Shown: piece by piece, positions 53,958-62,311 of the stretch
Numbering within the stretch: the first letter of the stretch is position 1
Layout of the letters: each line of letters opens with the position of its first letter
Assembly (NCBI GenBank): GCA_002305685.1
Contig: DBQB01000024.1
Location: 124,629-188,628, forward strand
Length of the DNA: 64,000 nucleotides
Direction of reading: 5' to 3'
Origin: Ruminococcaceae bacterium UBA1405
Lineage (GTDB): Bacteria; Bacillota; Clostridia; Oscillospirales; Ruminococcaceae
Program-made: the position numbers and the translations under genes
The notes under the pieces: model-generated
What the model saw: only the letters and a program-made list of their open reading frames with translations
What the model was told of the DNA's origin: nothing
The model's database searches: none

Positions 53958-55802
53958 CTAGGTTTGCAGGCCGGCAAACTGATTTTGATACAGCCGGTAG
54001 TAGACGCCCTGCCGGCGCAAAAGCTCCTCATGATTTCCCGACTCCACAATTCGGCCGTCGTCCACCACAATGATGTTATCCGCCGTGCGGATGGTGGAAA
54101 GACGGTGGGCGATGATCAGACTGGTGCGGTTTTCCATCAGCGCCAGCATGGCTTCCTGGATATGCAGCTCGGTACGGGTATCCACACTGGAGGTGGCTTC
54201 ATCCAAAATCAGGATACTGGGATCTGCCAGCACCGCTCTTGCAATGGAGAGCAACTGCCGCTGTCCTTGGCTGAGATTGCTTCCCGATTCGCTCAGCGGG
54301 GTTTCATACCCTTCCGGCAATCGCTCCACAAACACATCCGCATTGGCGGTCTGTGCAGCACGTTTCACCGCATCCATGTCTGCGTCCAGTTTTCCGTACC
54401 GGATGTTTCCGGCGATGGTATCGGAAAACAGCACCGTATCCTGAAGCACAATGGCAATCTGACTGCGCAGATCCCGCTTGGGGATATCCCGGATATCCAC
54501 CCCGTCCAACAGGATGGAGCCCTGATCGATGTCGTAAAAGCGGGTCAGAAGGTTGACAACCGTCGTCTTTCCGGAACCGGTAGCGCCAACGATGGCAATC
54601 CGCTGGCCTTGTTTGACATGGAAATCAAAATCTTTGAGCACCGGTTTACCCGGCACATAAGAGAAAAAGATGTGGTTAAAATCGATATCGCCCTTCACCT
54701 GACCCAGCGCTTTCTGGCCGTCATCCACTTCCGGCTGGGAATCCAGAATGGCGAAAACCCGTTCCGCACCGGCGATGGCGGTCTGAAGCTGACCGTACAG
54801 ATTGGCCAGCTCATTGATGGGACGGGTAAACTGCTTGGAATAGAGGATAAACGCCTGGATGACGCCGATGCTGATCCAGCCCTGCAGCGCAAAATAACCG
54901 CCGAAGGCCGCAATAAGAAGAAACCCAATGTTGCCGATAACGTTCATCAGCGGGCCCATAATACCGCCCAAAAGCTGCGCCATGATACCGGTCTTTCGCA
55001 GCTCTCCGCTGATCCTGTCAAACTCCTGTTGCGCCCGCTCCTCCCGGCTGTATGCCACCACCGTATGGTAACCGGTGATCATCTCCTCGGCAAAACCGTT
55101 GAGCTCACCCAACAGCGACGATTGCCGGGAGAAATATTTGCGCATATATTTGGACATCTTGGCGGTGGAGATGGTGCTGAGCAGTACCGTCACAAAACTC
55201 AGGCAGGTCAGCGCCGGAGAATGGTACAGCATAATGGCGATGGCTCCCACAATGGTGAGGGCGCCGGAAAACAGCGACCCCAAGGACTGGGAAACCACCT
55301 GGGAGATATTCTCCACATCATTGGTCATCCGGCTCATAATGTCGCCATGCTGGTGCGTATCGATGTACCGCACCGGAAGCTTGACGATGCGGTTGAACAG
55401 ATCGGTGCGCATCTTTCGCACGGTAGCCTGGGAGAGCAGCGCACTGCAGATTCCCTGAAAATATTGCAGCACCGCTGTACACAGGTATACCACCGCCAAA
55501 AGCCCCAGGGTTCGCGTCACACGGACCATATCCACCGTCAAACTGCCATCCTGAAGGGTCATCTGATCGATGGCCTGTCCTTGCAATGTGGGGGCTGCCA
55601 ATTGCAGCAGCGTGACCCCAATCATGACCGCCAGCATCCCCAAAACCAGGTACCGGCTGGATCCAATATACTGTACCAGATGAAGGACGGTGGCCTTGGC
55701 ATTTTTGGGCTTTTCCACAAACACATTTCTGCCATGGCCTCTGCCCGGTCCCCTCATCCCCATCGCCACTGGAGGACGCTGCTGGTTGTTTCGCTCACTC
55801 AT
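53958..55802 (-). CDS. ABC exporter half-transporter (canonical ATPase site)
   Basis: The 614-residue protein has a long cytoplasmic N-terminus, a six-helix exporter domain (about residues 50-340) and an ATPase domain with Walker A GATGSGKTT, signature LSQGQRQL, Walker B ILILDEATSSVD with the catalytic Glu, and the H-loop IIAHRLS. It pairs with the half-transporter encoded just upstream, overlapping it by 8 bases, to form a heterodimeric multidrug-type exporter like LmrCD or YheHI. The start at 55802 has GGGGGAG 7 bases upstream. The MarR gene begins the operon. Confidence 0.93.
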   Translation of the reverse strand: MSERNNQQRPPVAMGMRGPGRGHGRNVFVEKPKNAKATVLHLVQYIGSSRYLVLGMLAVMIGVTLLQLAAPTLQGQAIDQMTLQDGSLTVDMVRVTRTLGLLAVVYLCTAVLQYFQGICSALLSQATVRKMRTDLFNRIVKLPVRYIDTHQHGDIMSRMTNDVENISQVVSQSLGSLFSGALTIVGAIAIMLYHSPALTCLSFVTVLLSTISTAKMSKYMRKYFSRQSSLLGELNGFAEEMITGYHTVVAYSREERAQQEFDRISGELRKTGIMAQLLGGIMGPLMNVIGNIGFLLIAAFGGYFALQGWISIGVIQAFILYSKQFTRPINELANLYGQLQTAIAGAERVFAILDSQPEVDDGQKALGQVKGDIDFNHIFFSYVPGKPVLKDFDFHVKQGQRIAIVGATGSGKTTVVNLLTRFYDIDQGSILLDGVDIRDIPKRDLRSQIAIVLQDTVLFSDTIAGNIRYGKLDADMDAVKRAAQTANADVFVERLPEGYETPLSESGSNLSQGQRQLLSIARAVLADPSILILDEATSSVDTRTELHIQEAMLALMENRTSLIIAHRLSTIRTADNIIVVDDGRIVESGNHEELLRRQGVYYRLYQNQFAGLQT

Positions 55803-57528
55803 CGGCCAACTCCCCCTTTCGAATCTGGGAATGATAGATATCCTGATAAAGCGCGCTGCGCTCCAAAAGTTCATAGTGGCTGCCGCAGTCGGAGATGGTG
55901 CCGTTTTCAATCAGTACAATCCGGTCGGCTCCCATGACACTGGCCACACGCTGGGCAATCATAATCACTGTGGTTCCCTTCAGGTTTTCCCGCAGCGCTT
56001 TCTGAAGCCGCGCTTCGGTTCCCAGATCCAGCGCGGAGGTGGAATCGTCAAAGATCAAAATTTCCGGTTTTTTCAGGATGGCCCGAGCGATGGAAAGGCG
56101 CTGCTTCTGTCCGCCGGAAAGGGATGCACCTTTCTGGGTCACAGGAGTATGGTATCCCTCCGGGAAGGAGGTGATGAAATCGTCCGCCTGGGCGATTTTG
56201 GCCGCTGCAATCACCTGCTCCTCGGTGGCTTCCTCGTTACCCCAGCGGATATTATCCAGAATACTTCCAGTAAAAAGTTCGCTGGTTTGAAGCACCATAC
56301 TGATTTTCCCGCGCAAAACATCCAGCGGATATTCCTTCACGTCACATCCATCCACCAACACCTGCCCCTGGGTGGCGTCGTAAAAACGGGGAATCAGATG
56401 GACCAAAGAAGATTTTCCCGCGCCGGTAGCGCCTAGGATGGCCACCGTCTCCCCGGGTTGGATGGTCAAACTGATATGGTTCAGCACGGGACGGCCGAAA
56501 GAATTGGGATAATGGAACGCCACGTTGACAAACTGTACCTCTCCCGGACCGGCTTCCCTTGCCTTCTCGCTGCCGCCGCCCAGAATCACCGGATCGGTGT
56601 CCAGCACCTCAATGAGACGCCGGGCGGAAGCGGAAGCTCTGGAAAAGGTTTGGAACATCATGCTGATCTGTACCACGCCGAAGAGAATCTGGGAGATGTA
56701 GGTAATGGCAGCCATTACCTGGCCCACCTGCATCTGCTGGGCCTGCACCTGAAGCCCACCCAGATAGATGATGGCCAATACCGTAGCGTTCATGACAATG
56801 GACATCAGCGGCATCGCCGTCGCCATCAGTTTTTGCACCCGTACGGTGATAGAGATCAAATTTTCATTGGCACTTTGGAACCGCTGCATCTCGTAGGGCT
56901 CGCGGGTGTAAGCTTTCACCACGCGGGCGCCGGTCACGTTCTCCTGGACCACGGCATTAACCTGGTCCAGTCTTTTCTGTACCTGGCCGAACAGTGGACT
57001 GGCTTTATGCAGCATCACAGCGACAATCAACACCTGAAAGGGAAGGATGGCGATGAGCACAATGCCGAATTTGATATTGAGAGAAAGCAGCATAAAGATA
57101 CCGCCAAAGAACAGCATAATGGTACGCACCATCATCCGCAAAATCTGGTTGACCAGGTTCTGTACCATGGTGATATCGTTGGTCAATCGGGTCACCAGCG
57201 AACCGGTGGTAAAAGAATCGGTCTGCTCAAAGGACAGATGCATAATCTTCCGAAACACATCGCCCCGCAGATCCATAGCAAAGCTCTGGGAGGCTTTGCT
57301 GGAAAAAGCGGCGCTTCCAATTCCGCCCACACCGCCCAAAATCACCAATAGCAGCATAACAATACCGGTGGAGACAATCAGCCCCATATCCCCTTTCAAA
57401 ACGCCGTCGTCCACAATGGAGGACATCATCTTGGGCTGCACCAGATCCACCACCACCTCCACAACCATAAAAAGAGGCGTCATCAGTGCCGCAAACCAAT
57501 AGGGCTTTAAATATTTAATCAGTTTCAT
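55795..57528 (-). CDS. ABC exporter half-transporter (degenerate ATPase site)
   Basis: The 577-residue protein has six membrane segments (about residues 15-310) and an ATPase domain with Walker A GATGAGKSSL and signature LSGGQKQR. Its Walker B reads ILIFDDSTSALD, with Asp where the catalytic Glu should be, and the H-loop histidine is replaced (IAQRVASV). Heterodimeric exporters of the TM287/288 type typically have one such degenerate site. It overlaps the MarR gene by 14 bases and the partner by 8. The substrate is unknown. Confidence 0.93.
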   Translation of the reverse strand: MKLIKYLKPYWFAALMTPLFMVVEVVVDLVQPKMMSSIVDDGVLKGDMGLIVSTGIVMLLLVILGGVGGIGSAAFSSKASQSFAMDLRGDVFRKIMHLSFEQTDSFTTGSLVTRLTNDITMVQNLVNQILRMMVRTIMLFFGGIFMLLSLNIKFGIVLIAILPFQVLIVAVMLHKASPLFGQVQKRLDQVNAVVQENVTGARVVKAYTREPYEMQRFQSANENLISITVRVQKLMATAMPLMSIVMNATVLAIIYLGGLQVQAQQMQVGQVMAAITYISQILFGVVQISMMFQTFSRASASARRLIEVLDTDPVILGGGSEKAREAGPGEVQFVNVAFHYPNSFGRPVLNHISLTIQPGETVAILGATGAGKSSLVHLIPRFYDATQGQVLVDGCDVKEYPLDVLRGKISMVLQTSELFTGSILDNIRWGNEEATEEQVIAAAKIAQADDFITSFPEGYHTPVTQKGASLSGGQKQRLSIARAILKKPEILIFDDSTSALDLGTEARLQKALRENLKGTTVIMIAQRVASVMGADRIVLIENGTISDCGSHYELLERSALYQDIYHSQIRKGELADE

Positions 57529-58003
57529 GGGAGGCTTCCCCGCTCCTTTCCGACAAAAGATTTTCCCGCATCCGGGTTAACAGAAGTTTGAGGGTATCCT
57601 GTTCCTCCTGAGACAATCCCGCCAGAGCACACTCCTCCGTTTTGACAATCGCCTGATGCACCAAACGGTGAAGTTCCAGCCCTTTTGGGGTGATATGCAC
57701 CCGAATCTGACGCAGATCTTCCGGATCGGGGGTACGGACAATCAGGCCGTCCTGCTGCATCTTTTGCAGCGCCACGCTGACGGTAGGAGGCGCAAAATGG
57801 GTTATCTGCGCCAGTTCCAGCTGAGTAAGTCCATCCTCCTGCGCCAACTGGCGCAGAAAAGGCCGGTAGCTGGATGTAAGCCCTGCCTTCTCCGATTCCT
57901 CCCGGATACAGCGGTGCAAAAGCCGCCCTACCTCCCCGCACAGCATACAGGGATTAGGCGCTTCCTGCCGCGGACACGATCCGGCGTTTTCCTGTATTTT
58001 CAT
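57515..58003 (-). CDS. MarR-family regulator of the ABC exporter operon
   Basis: The 162-residue protein has a winged helix (DGLTQLELAQITHFAPPTVSVALQKMQQDGLIVRTPDPEDLRQIRVHIT in two overlapping blocks, about residues 55-105) between dimerisation helices. An N-terminal stretch with three cysteines (CPRQ, CMLCGE) is present, possibly redox- or metal-sensing. It heads the exporter operon and probably represses it through the palindrome at 58033-58052. The start at 58003 follows AAGGAGG by 5 bases. Confidence 0.92.
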   Translation of the reverse strand: MKIQENAGSCPRQEAPNPCMLCGEVGRLLHRCIREESEKAGLTSSYRPFLRQLAQEDGLTQLELAQITHFAPPTVSVALQKMQQDGLIVRTPDPEDLRQIRVHITPKGLELHRLVHQAIVKTEECALAGLSQEEQDTLKLLLTRMRENLLSERSGEASHETD

Positions 58004-58032
58004 AAATACCTCCTTTTTCGCCATCGGAATTC

Positions 58033-58082
58033 AATTAGTTTCCTAACTAATTAAAGTATATCGAGTTTCCATCGTCTGTCAA
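58033..58082 (-). promoter_or_regulatory. Promoter and palindromic operator of the marR-ABC operon
   Basis: On the minus strand TTGACA (58082-58077) and TATACT (58060-58055) are 16 bases apart. Directly downstream, AATTAGTT-TCCT-AACTAATT (58033-58052) is a perfect 8-bp palindrome over the expected transcription start, a typical MarR site. Confidence 0.82.
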
Positions 58083-58351
58083 TCGGTTTGATCGGAAAAA
58101 ACTATCCCGTCCCATGGATTGTTCATTTTCAAAGATTCTCACAACAGGATGCAAGATATCTTGTATTTTTTGCAAAACTCTTTTTCTCCGAACCACCAAA
58201 GATATGAAATTTTTTCAGGAGTAATATTTCTCTGATTCCGGTCCATGACTTAACAAGAAAAAATTTTTGACGGTATCTTTGGGAGTCCAGTACTTTGTCC
58301 GCCATTATTGAATCCTGTATGGTTTCAAAAAGGGAAACCATGAAATTTCTA
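58083..58351. other. Intergenic stretch between divergent regulators
   Basis: AT-rich noncoding sequence. The only clear structure is the hairpin ATGGTTTC/GAAACCAT at 58319-58341, shortly upstream of the lrp promoter. Nothing else is supported. Confidence 0.5.
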
Positions 58352-58380
58352 TTGCAAAACCTCCAGCGTTTTTTTATAAT
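58352..58380 (+). promoter_or_regulatory. Sigma-A promoter of the lrp gene
   Basis: TTGCAA (58352-58357) and TATAAT (58375-58380) are 17 bases apart. TTATAA occurs twice (58374-58379 and 58385-58390) around the -10 region and start, possibly an autoregulatory site. Confidence 0.82.
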
Positions 58381-58449
58381 GAAGTTATAAAACGCGTAAG
58401 GGATGACATCAATGATATGTTTTGTAAAGAAAATAAAGGAGAACCTTCG

Positions 58450-58914
58450 ATGCTTGACGATATTGACATCAAACTGATCCGTCTGCTGCAACAAAACGCC
58501 AGATATTCCCTCAAACAGTTGGCGCAAGAGGTATATCTCTCCTCCCCTGCCGTATCGGCCAGAATTGAACGGCTGGAAAAGCTGGGTATCCTCACCGGAT
58601 ACCATGCCTCGGTAGATCAGCAAAAATTGGGTTATCACATCACCGCCTTCATCAACCTTGCCATGAATCCGGATCAGAAGCCTGTGTTTTATCCCTTTAT
58701 CAGTGCCTGCCCCAATGTGATCGAGTGCAACTGTGTAACCGGAAGTTATTCGATGCTCATTAAGGTGGCTTATCCCAGCACACAGGAACTGGACACCTTT
58801 ATTGGACAATTGCAAAAATTTGGTAACACAAAGACGCAAATTGTATTTTCCACCGCAGTGGAACACCGCGGCATTGGGTTGCAGGAGTATCAACAGCTGT
58901 CGGAGGAAAAATAA
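58450..58914 (+). CDS. Lrp/AsnC-family regulator
   Basis: The 154-residue protein has an N-terminal helix-turn-helix (LDDIDIKLIRLLQQNARYSLKQLAQEVYLSSPAVSARI in overlapping blocks, residues 1-45) and a C-terminal RAM/ACT-like effector domain (about 62-140, with NVIECNCVTGSYSMLIKV). Such proteins bind an amino acid and control its metabolism. The start at 58450 follows AAAGGAG. It lies 75 bases before the serine dehydratase genes, so serine or a related amino acid is the likely signal. Confidence 0.92.
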   Translation: MLDDIDIKLIRLLQQNARYSLKQLAQEVYLSSPAVSARIERLEKLGILTGYHASVDQQKLGYHITAFINLAMNPDQKPVFYPFISACPNVIECNCVTGSYSMLIKVAYPSTQELDTFIGQLQKFGNTKTQIVFSTAVEHRGIGLQEYQQLSEEK

Positions 58915-58988
58915 TAGATACGGCTTTATAAGATGGCCGCCTATGACCAATCCCCACCTTTAGAACAAACGAAAGGAATGATGTCTTT

Positions 58989-59723
58989 ATGAATGCAACC
59001 TATATGACCGGCAGCTATAGCGTTTTCGACATCACTGGGCCTATCATGGTCGGCCCTTCCAGCTCCCACACCGCCGGCGCAGCGCGCTTGGGCAAAATTG
59101 CCAGGATCTTGGCGCACAACAGCGTCAAAAAGGTAACCTTCCAGTTGTTTGGTTCCTTTGCCCAGACCTACAAAGGCCATGGTACCGACAAAGCGCTGCT
59201 GGCAGGTATCCTTGGGCTCAATCCCTGGGATCTGGGGCTGCGGGACGCGTTTTCCCTTGCCGAGAAACAAAATGTGGAATATATCTTTGAGCCGGTGACA
59301 AAACCAACCCAGCAGGGTTGGGAGAATTATCACCCTAATACGGTGCGGTTTCTCATCACCTCCGAAAACGGAGAAGTGTTTGATATTGTGGGATGTTCCC
59401 TTGGCGGCGGTAAGGTAAGGATCATCAGCCTCAACGGGATTTTGGTCAACTTTACCGGAGAAAGTCCGATTCTGGTCACCCGTCATTACGATGGCCCCGG
59501 AATCATTGCCGCCATCACTTCCATCCTTTATCAGGACAAGGTGAATATCGGCAATATGCGGGTGGACCGGAAACGTCACAGCACCACGGCGGATATGTAT
59601 CTGGAACTGGACAGCGATGTCACCGAACGGGTGGTGGAGGAGATTCAAAAAATCCCCGGTATGCTCAATGTCATTTTGCTCCAGCGCATCAACGAGGATC
59701 AGTCGCTGAATAATATCGAATGA
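58989..59723 (+). CDS. sdaAB: L-serine dehydratase, iron-sulfur type, beta subunit
   Basis: The 244-residue protein has the SdaAB core (SVFDITGPIMVGPSSSHTAGAARLGKIAR, in two blocks at residues 10-38, with the family HSSS/SSSHT motif) and a C-terminal ACT domain (about 165-235, YDGPGIIAAITSILYQDKVNIGNM in two blocks). With SdaAA it deaminates L-serine to pyruvate and ammonia using a 4Fe-4S cluster. The ACT domain may bind serine as a regulator. It starts 74 bases after the lrp gene and 13 bases before sdaAA. Confidence 0.96.
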   Translation: MNATYMTGSYSVFDITGPIMVGPSSSHTAGAARLGKIARILAHNSVKKVTFQLFGSFAQTYKGHGTDKALLAGILGLNPWDLGLRDAFSLAEKQNVEYIFEPVTKPTQQGWENYHPNTVRFLITSENGEVFDIVGCSLGGGKVRIISLNGILVNFTGESPILVTRHYDGPGIIAAITSILYQDKVNIGNMRVDRKRHSTTADMYLELDSDVTERVVEEIQKIPGMLNVILLQRINEDQSLNNIE

Positions 59724-59736
59724 GGAGGCGTTGACC

Positions 59737-60624
59737 ATGGCTGAATTTTGGATGTCAGAAATTATAAAAGAGTGTGCGCGTCAGCGGATCTCTCTTGCCG
59801 AATATATCATTCGTGGGGAATGTGAAAACAGCGGCAGCACGCGAGAACAGGTTATTGAAAAAATGGGAAAGATGTTGGACGTTATGTCCAGTGCCGCCAA
59901 CGGCGGATTGGAAGCGCCGATCCGTTCCAACAGCGGGCTGACCGGCGGGGCCGCTTACCAGTACCATCAATACATCGGACAGGGAAGTTCCCTGCTGGGA
60001 ACCGTTATGTCCAGCGCTGTGGAGATGGCGCTCTCCTGTTCAGAGGTGAATGCGGCCATGGGACGTATCGTGGCCTGCCCTACCGCTGGTTCCTGTGGAA
60101 TTGTCCCGGCGGCGGTGCTCTCGGTGGGTGTTTCCCATCAAAAAAGCCGGGAAGATATGGTCATGGCTCTTTTCGTGGCTACTGGCGTGGGAATGGTGAT
60201 CGGTGAGCACGCCACCCTGGCCGGGGCGGACGGAGGATGCCAGGCAGAATGTGGCGCTGCCGCTTCCATGGCCGCCGCTGCGGTGGTAAATCTTATGGGG
60301 GGAAGCGACGAACAGGCTCTTCACGGAGCGGCTATCGCCTTAAAAAATATGTTGGGGCTGGTTTGTGACCCGGTATGCGGATTGGTGGAGATCCCCTGTA
60401 TCAAGAGAAATGCCATCGGCGCATCCACTGCGCTGGTCAGCGCGGATATGGCCCTCGCCGGTGTTCAAAGTTACATTCCTTTTGACGAGGTAGTAACCGC
60501 AATGTATGCCATTGGCAAACAGCTTCCCGCAGAGCTGAGGGAAACCGGAAGAGGCGGCCTTGCTGTAACCAAAACCGGACTGGCTATGTACGAGACGCTC
60601 TTTGGCACGCCTATGTCCCTATAA
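59737..60624 (+). CDS. sdaAA: L-serine dehydratase, iron-sulfur type, alpha subunit
   Basis: The 295-residue subunit carries the cysteines of the 4Fe-4S cluster in CPTAGSCGIVPA, GGCQAECGAAA and CDPVCGLVEIPC, plus SNSGLTGG for substrate binding. It forms the catalytic site with SdaAB. The ATG at 59737 is preferred (AGGAGG 8 bases upstream) over a TTG at 59731 that is too close to the ribosome site. The enzyme is oxygen-sensitive, fitting an anaerobe. No terminator directly follows; the first one is at 60834. Confidence 0.96.
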   Translation: MAEFWMSEIIKECARQRISLAEYIIRGECENSGSTREQVIEKMGKMLDVMSSAANGGLEAPIRSNSGLTGGAAYQYHQYIGQGSSLLGTVMSSAVEMALSCSEVNAAMGRIVACPTAGSCGIVPAAVLSVGVSHQKSREDMVMALFVATGVGMVIGEHATLAGADGGCQAECGAAASMAAAAVVNLMGGSDEQALHGAAIALKNMLGLVCDPVCGLVEIPCIKRNAIGASTALVSADMALAGVQSYIPFDEVVTAMYAIGKQLPAELRETGRGGLAVTKTGLAMYETLFGTPMSL

Positions 60625-60743
60625 CAATACCTGGTTTCCGCTTTTCGAAATCAAATTATTTGCAAATACTACAACTAGAAGCTGCATATCTGCCCTAAAA
60701 ATCGATAAAATGACAATTTTTTGCATATTCGATCGATTACTGA

Positions 60744-60873
60744 TTGCAATTTCAGCTTTTTTGTGCTAGAATTGTTTTCATAAAAGGTACGGCGTTCTGC
60801 CGATGAATCTATCGCAATATAAGATTATTTTGCAACGGCGCAAAACCAATGGGGTTTTGCGCCGTTTTTTTAT
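60744..60873 (+). promoter_or_regulatory. Promoter-terminator unit upstream of the AraC gene (leader or small RNA)
   Basis: TTGCAA (60744-60749) and TAGAAT (60767-60772) are 17 bases apart. About 60 bases after the expected start, AACGGCGCAAAACC (60834-60847) pairs perfectly with its complement (60853-60866), followed by a long T-run. A first short hairpin CGGC-GTTCT-GCCG (60790-60802) and an ACGGCG that could pair with the CGCCGT of the terminator's right arm suggest a switchable leader. The 60625-60743 stretch before it shows nothing else. Confidence 0.55.
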
Positions 60874-60929
60874 TTTTTATGATGCTGTGATGACTCAGAG
60901 CATTTCCAATGGAAAGCGGAGGATGGTTT

Positions 60930-61781
60930 ATGGAAAAGTACGGCAAAACGGTACACATCTGGCAAGAGGAGCGAAAGCGGACAGAGGAATTTCCCATCCA
61001 TCTGACACGGCAGACCATCGGCGCGGACTGTATGCTGCACACGGGAATGCACTGGCACGATAATATAGAATTTATCTATGTTGTTTCCGGTACTGCGCAG
61101 ATCATCTGTGGTCTGGAGCGCATCGACGCAGCTCCCTCCGATCTGATCAGTATTTTTCCCGGGGAACTGCACTGCATCATTCCCGGCGGAGAATCGGTGG
61201 AATACTACGGAATCGGCGCCGATCTCAATTTTTTTCGTGACGCCGGACTATTTGTGGAGTATGCACGGCTTCCGCGCTTGACCTCCCCCGCAATGGATGC
61301 CCGTCCTGGAAAACTGGCTTTTCAACTGATTCAGGAGATGCAGGAACACAAGACAGGATTCAAAGCCATGGCCTGTACCCTGATGATACAGATGGCTATC
61401 TGTCTGATACGAGACGATCAAAATACCAGCGGGAAGATTTATCGGGACAATCGGAAAATCCGCATGATTAAGGATGCTCTGGAGTATATGGCGCAAAATT
61501 ATACCCATGAAATCTCGGTAGACGCCATCTGTGAACACATCGGATTCAGCAAATATTATTTTTGCCGCACCTTTAAACAGATCACCGGAAAAACCGCAGT
61601 AGAGCATCTCAATATGATCCGCTGCCAAAAAGCCTATGAACTGATTGCACAGAATAAGTACAGCATCAAGCAAGCTGCGCTGGCAGCCGGATTTCACAAT
61701 CAGCAGTATTTTTGTAAAGTGTATAAAAAATATACCGGTACCCTTCCTTCCCAGATCAAAAAACAAAGGGCGGCAGGATAA
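60930..61781 (+). CDS. AraC-family transcriptional regulator with cupin sensor domain
   Basis: The 283-residue protein has an N-terminal cupin-like sugar-binding domain (HTGMHWHDNIEFIYVVSGTAQ at residues 40-60 in two blocks, FPGELHCIIPGG) and a C-terminal AraC DNA-binding domain with two helix-turn-helices (ISVDAICEHIGFSKYYFCRTFKQ and the YSIKQAALAAGFHNQQYFCKVYKKYTG type second motif). It probably activates carbohydrate genes, but no target operon adjoins. The start at 60930 follows GGAGG by 7 bases. Its leader contains a strong terminator. Confidence 0.92.
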   Translation: MEKYGKTVHIWQEERKRTEEFPIHLTRQTIGADCMLHTGMHWHDNIEFIYVVSGTAQIICGLERIDAAPSDLISIFPGELHCIIPGGESVEYYGIGADLNFFRDAGLFVEYARLPRLTSPAMDARPGKLAFQLIQEMQEHKTGFKAMACTLMIQMAICLIRDDQNTSGKIYRDNRKIRMIKDALEYMAQNYTHEISVDAICEHIGFSKYYFCRTFKQITGKTAVEHLNMIRCQKAYELIAQNKYSIKQAALAAGFHNQQYFCKVYKKYTGTLPSQIKKQRAAG

Positions 61782-61869
61782 TCCCGGTCAAATTAAATTC
61801 TCACGTTTCAGCGCATGGACCGTACAGGCGGCTTTCATGCGCTGATTTTTATCTTCTGGAAGCGATGGA

Positions 61870-61920
61870 TTGACAAATTTATGATACATTTGTATAATTG
61901 AGTTGTAATATACAAATGTA
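61870..61920 (+). promoter_or_regulatory. Consensus promoter with two BlaI/MecI-type operators
   Basis: TTGACA (61870-61875) and TATAAT (61893-61898) are 17 bases apart, a full consensus promoter. TACATTTGTA (61885-61894) overlaps the -10 element and TACAAATGTA (61911-61920) lies just after the start; both are the TACA-N2-TGTA dyads bound by BlaI/MecI repressors. The site TTGTAATATACAA (61903-61915) overlaps the second. Confidence 0.88.
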
Positions 61921-61938
61921 TTATAAGGAGGATGGACG

Positions 61939-62310
61939 ATGCCGCTGTTAAAACTGCCGGAAACGGAGCTTTTGATGATGCGCATTCTCTGGGATCATGG
62001 AGAACAGGTCAGCTCAGATACCATCGTTTCCGAGTTCGGCAAACACAAAAACTGGGAACGTTCGGCCATATTGACCACCCTTCACCGGTTAGAAGAAAAA
62101 GGATTTCTTCGATGCGCCAAAAATGGGCGCTACAACTGTTACAGCGCCATCATCACGGAAGAGCAGTATCTTTCCTTCATAGGAAAAAGTTTTTTGGAAA
62201 CAATCTGTGGAAATTCGGTAAAAAAGTTGGTTGCTACCCTCTATCAAAACAAGGATATCTCCAAAGAGGATCTGGAAGAGCTTCGCAGATTCATCGAGGA
62301 GGTGGAGTAG
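61939..62310 (+). CDS. BlaI/MecI-family repressor
   Basis: The 123-residue protein has the winged helix of the family (PLLKLPETELLMMRILWDHGE, then WERSAILTTLHRLEEKGFLRCAKNGRYNCYSA in two blocks, residues 1-72) and a C-terminal dimerisation and cleavage region (about 75-120). It represses the promoter carrying two TACA-N2-TGTA dyads just upstream. The metalloprotease partner starts 1 base after its stop. AAGGAGG lies upstream. Confidence 0.94.
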   Translation: MPLLKLPETELLMMRILWDHGEQVSSDTIVSEFGKHKNWERSAILTTLHRLEEKGFLRCAKNGRYNCYSAIITEEQYLSFIGKSFLETICGNSVKKLVATLYQNKDISKEDLEELRRFIEEVE

Positions 62311-62311
62311 T

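Noticed and set aside
53931..55937. Open frame of over 600 codons on the plus strand opposite the ABC exporter gene
   Set aside because: Antisense to a gene with intact Walker motifs, no ribosome site and no recognisable domain.
58129..58950. Minus-strand open frame overlapping the lrp gene
   Set aside because: It covers the lrp promoter and coding region in antisense, with no ribosome site and no recognisable product.
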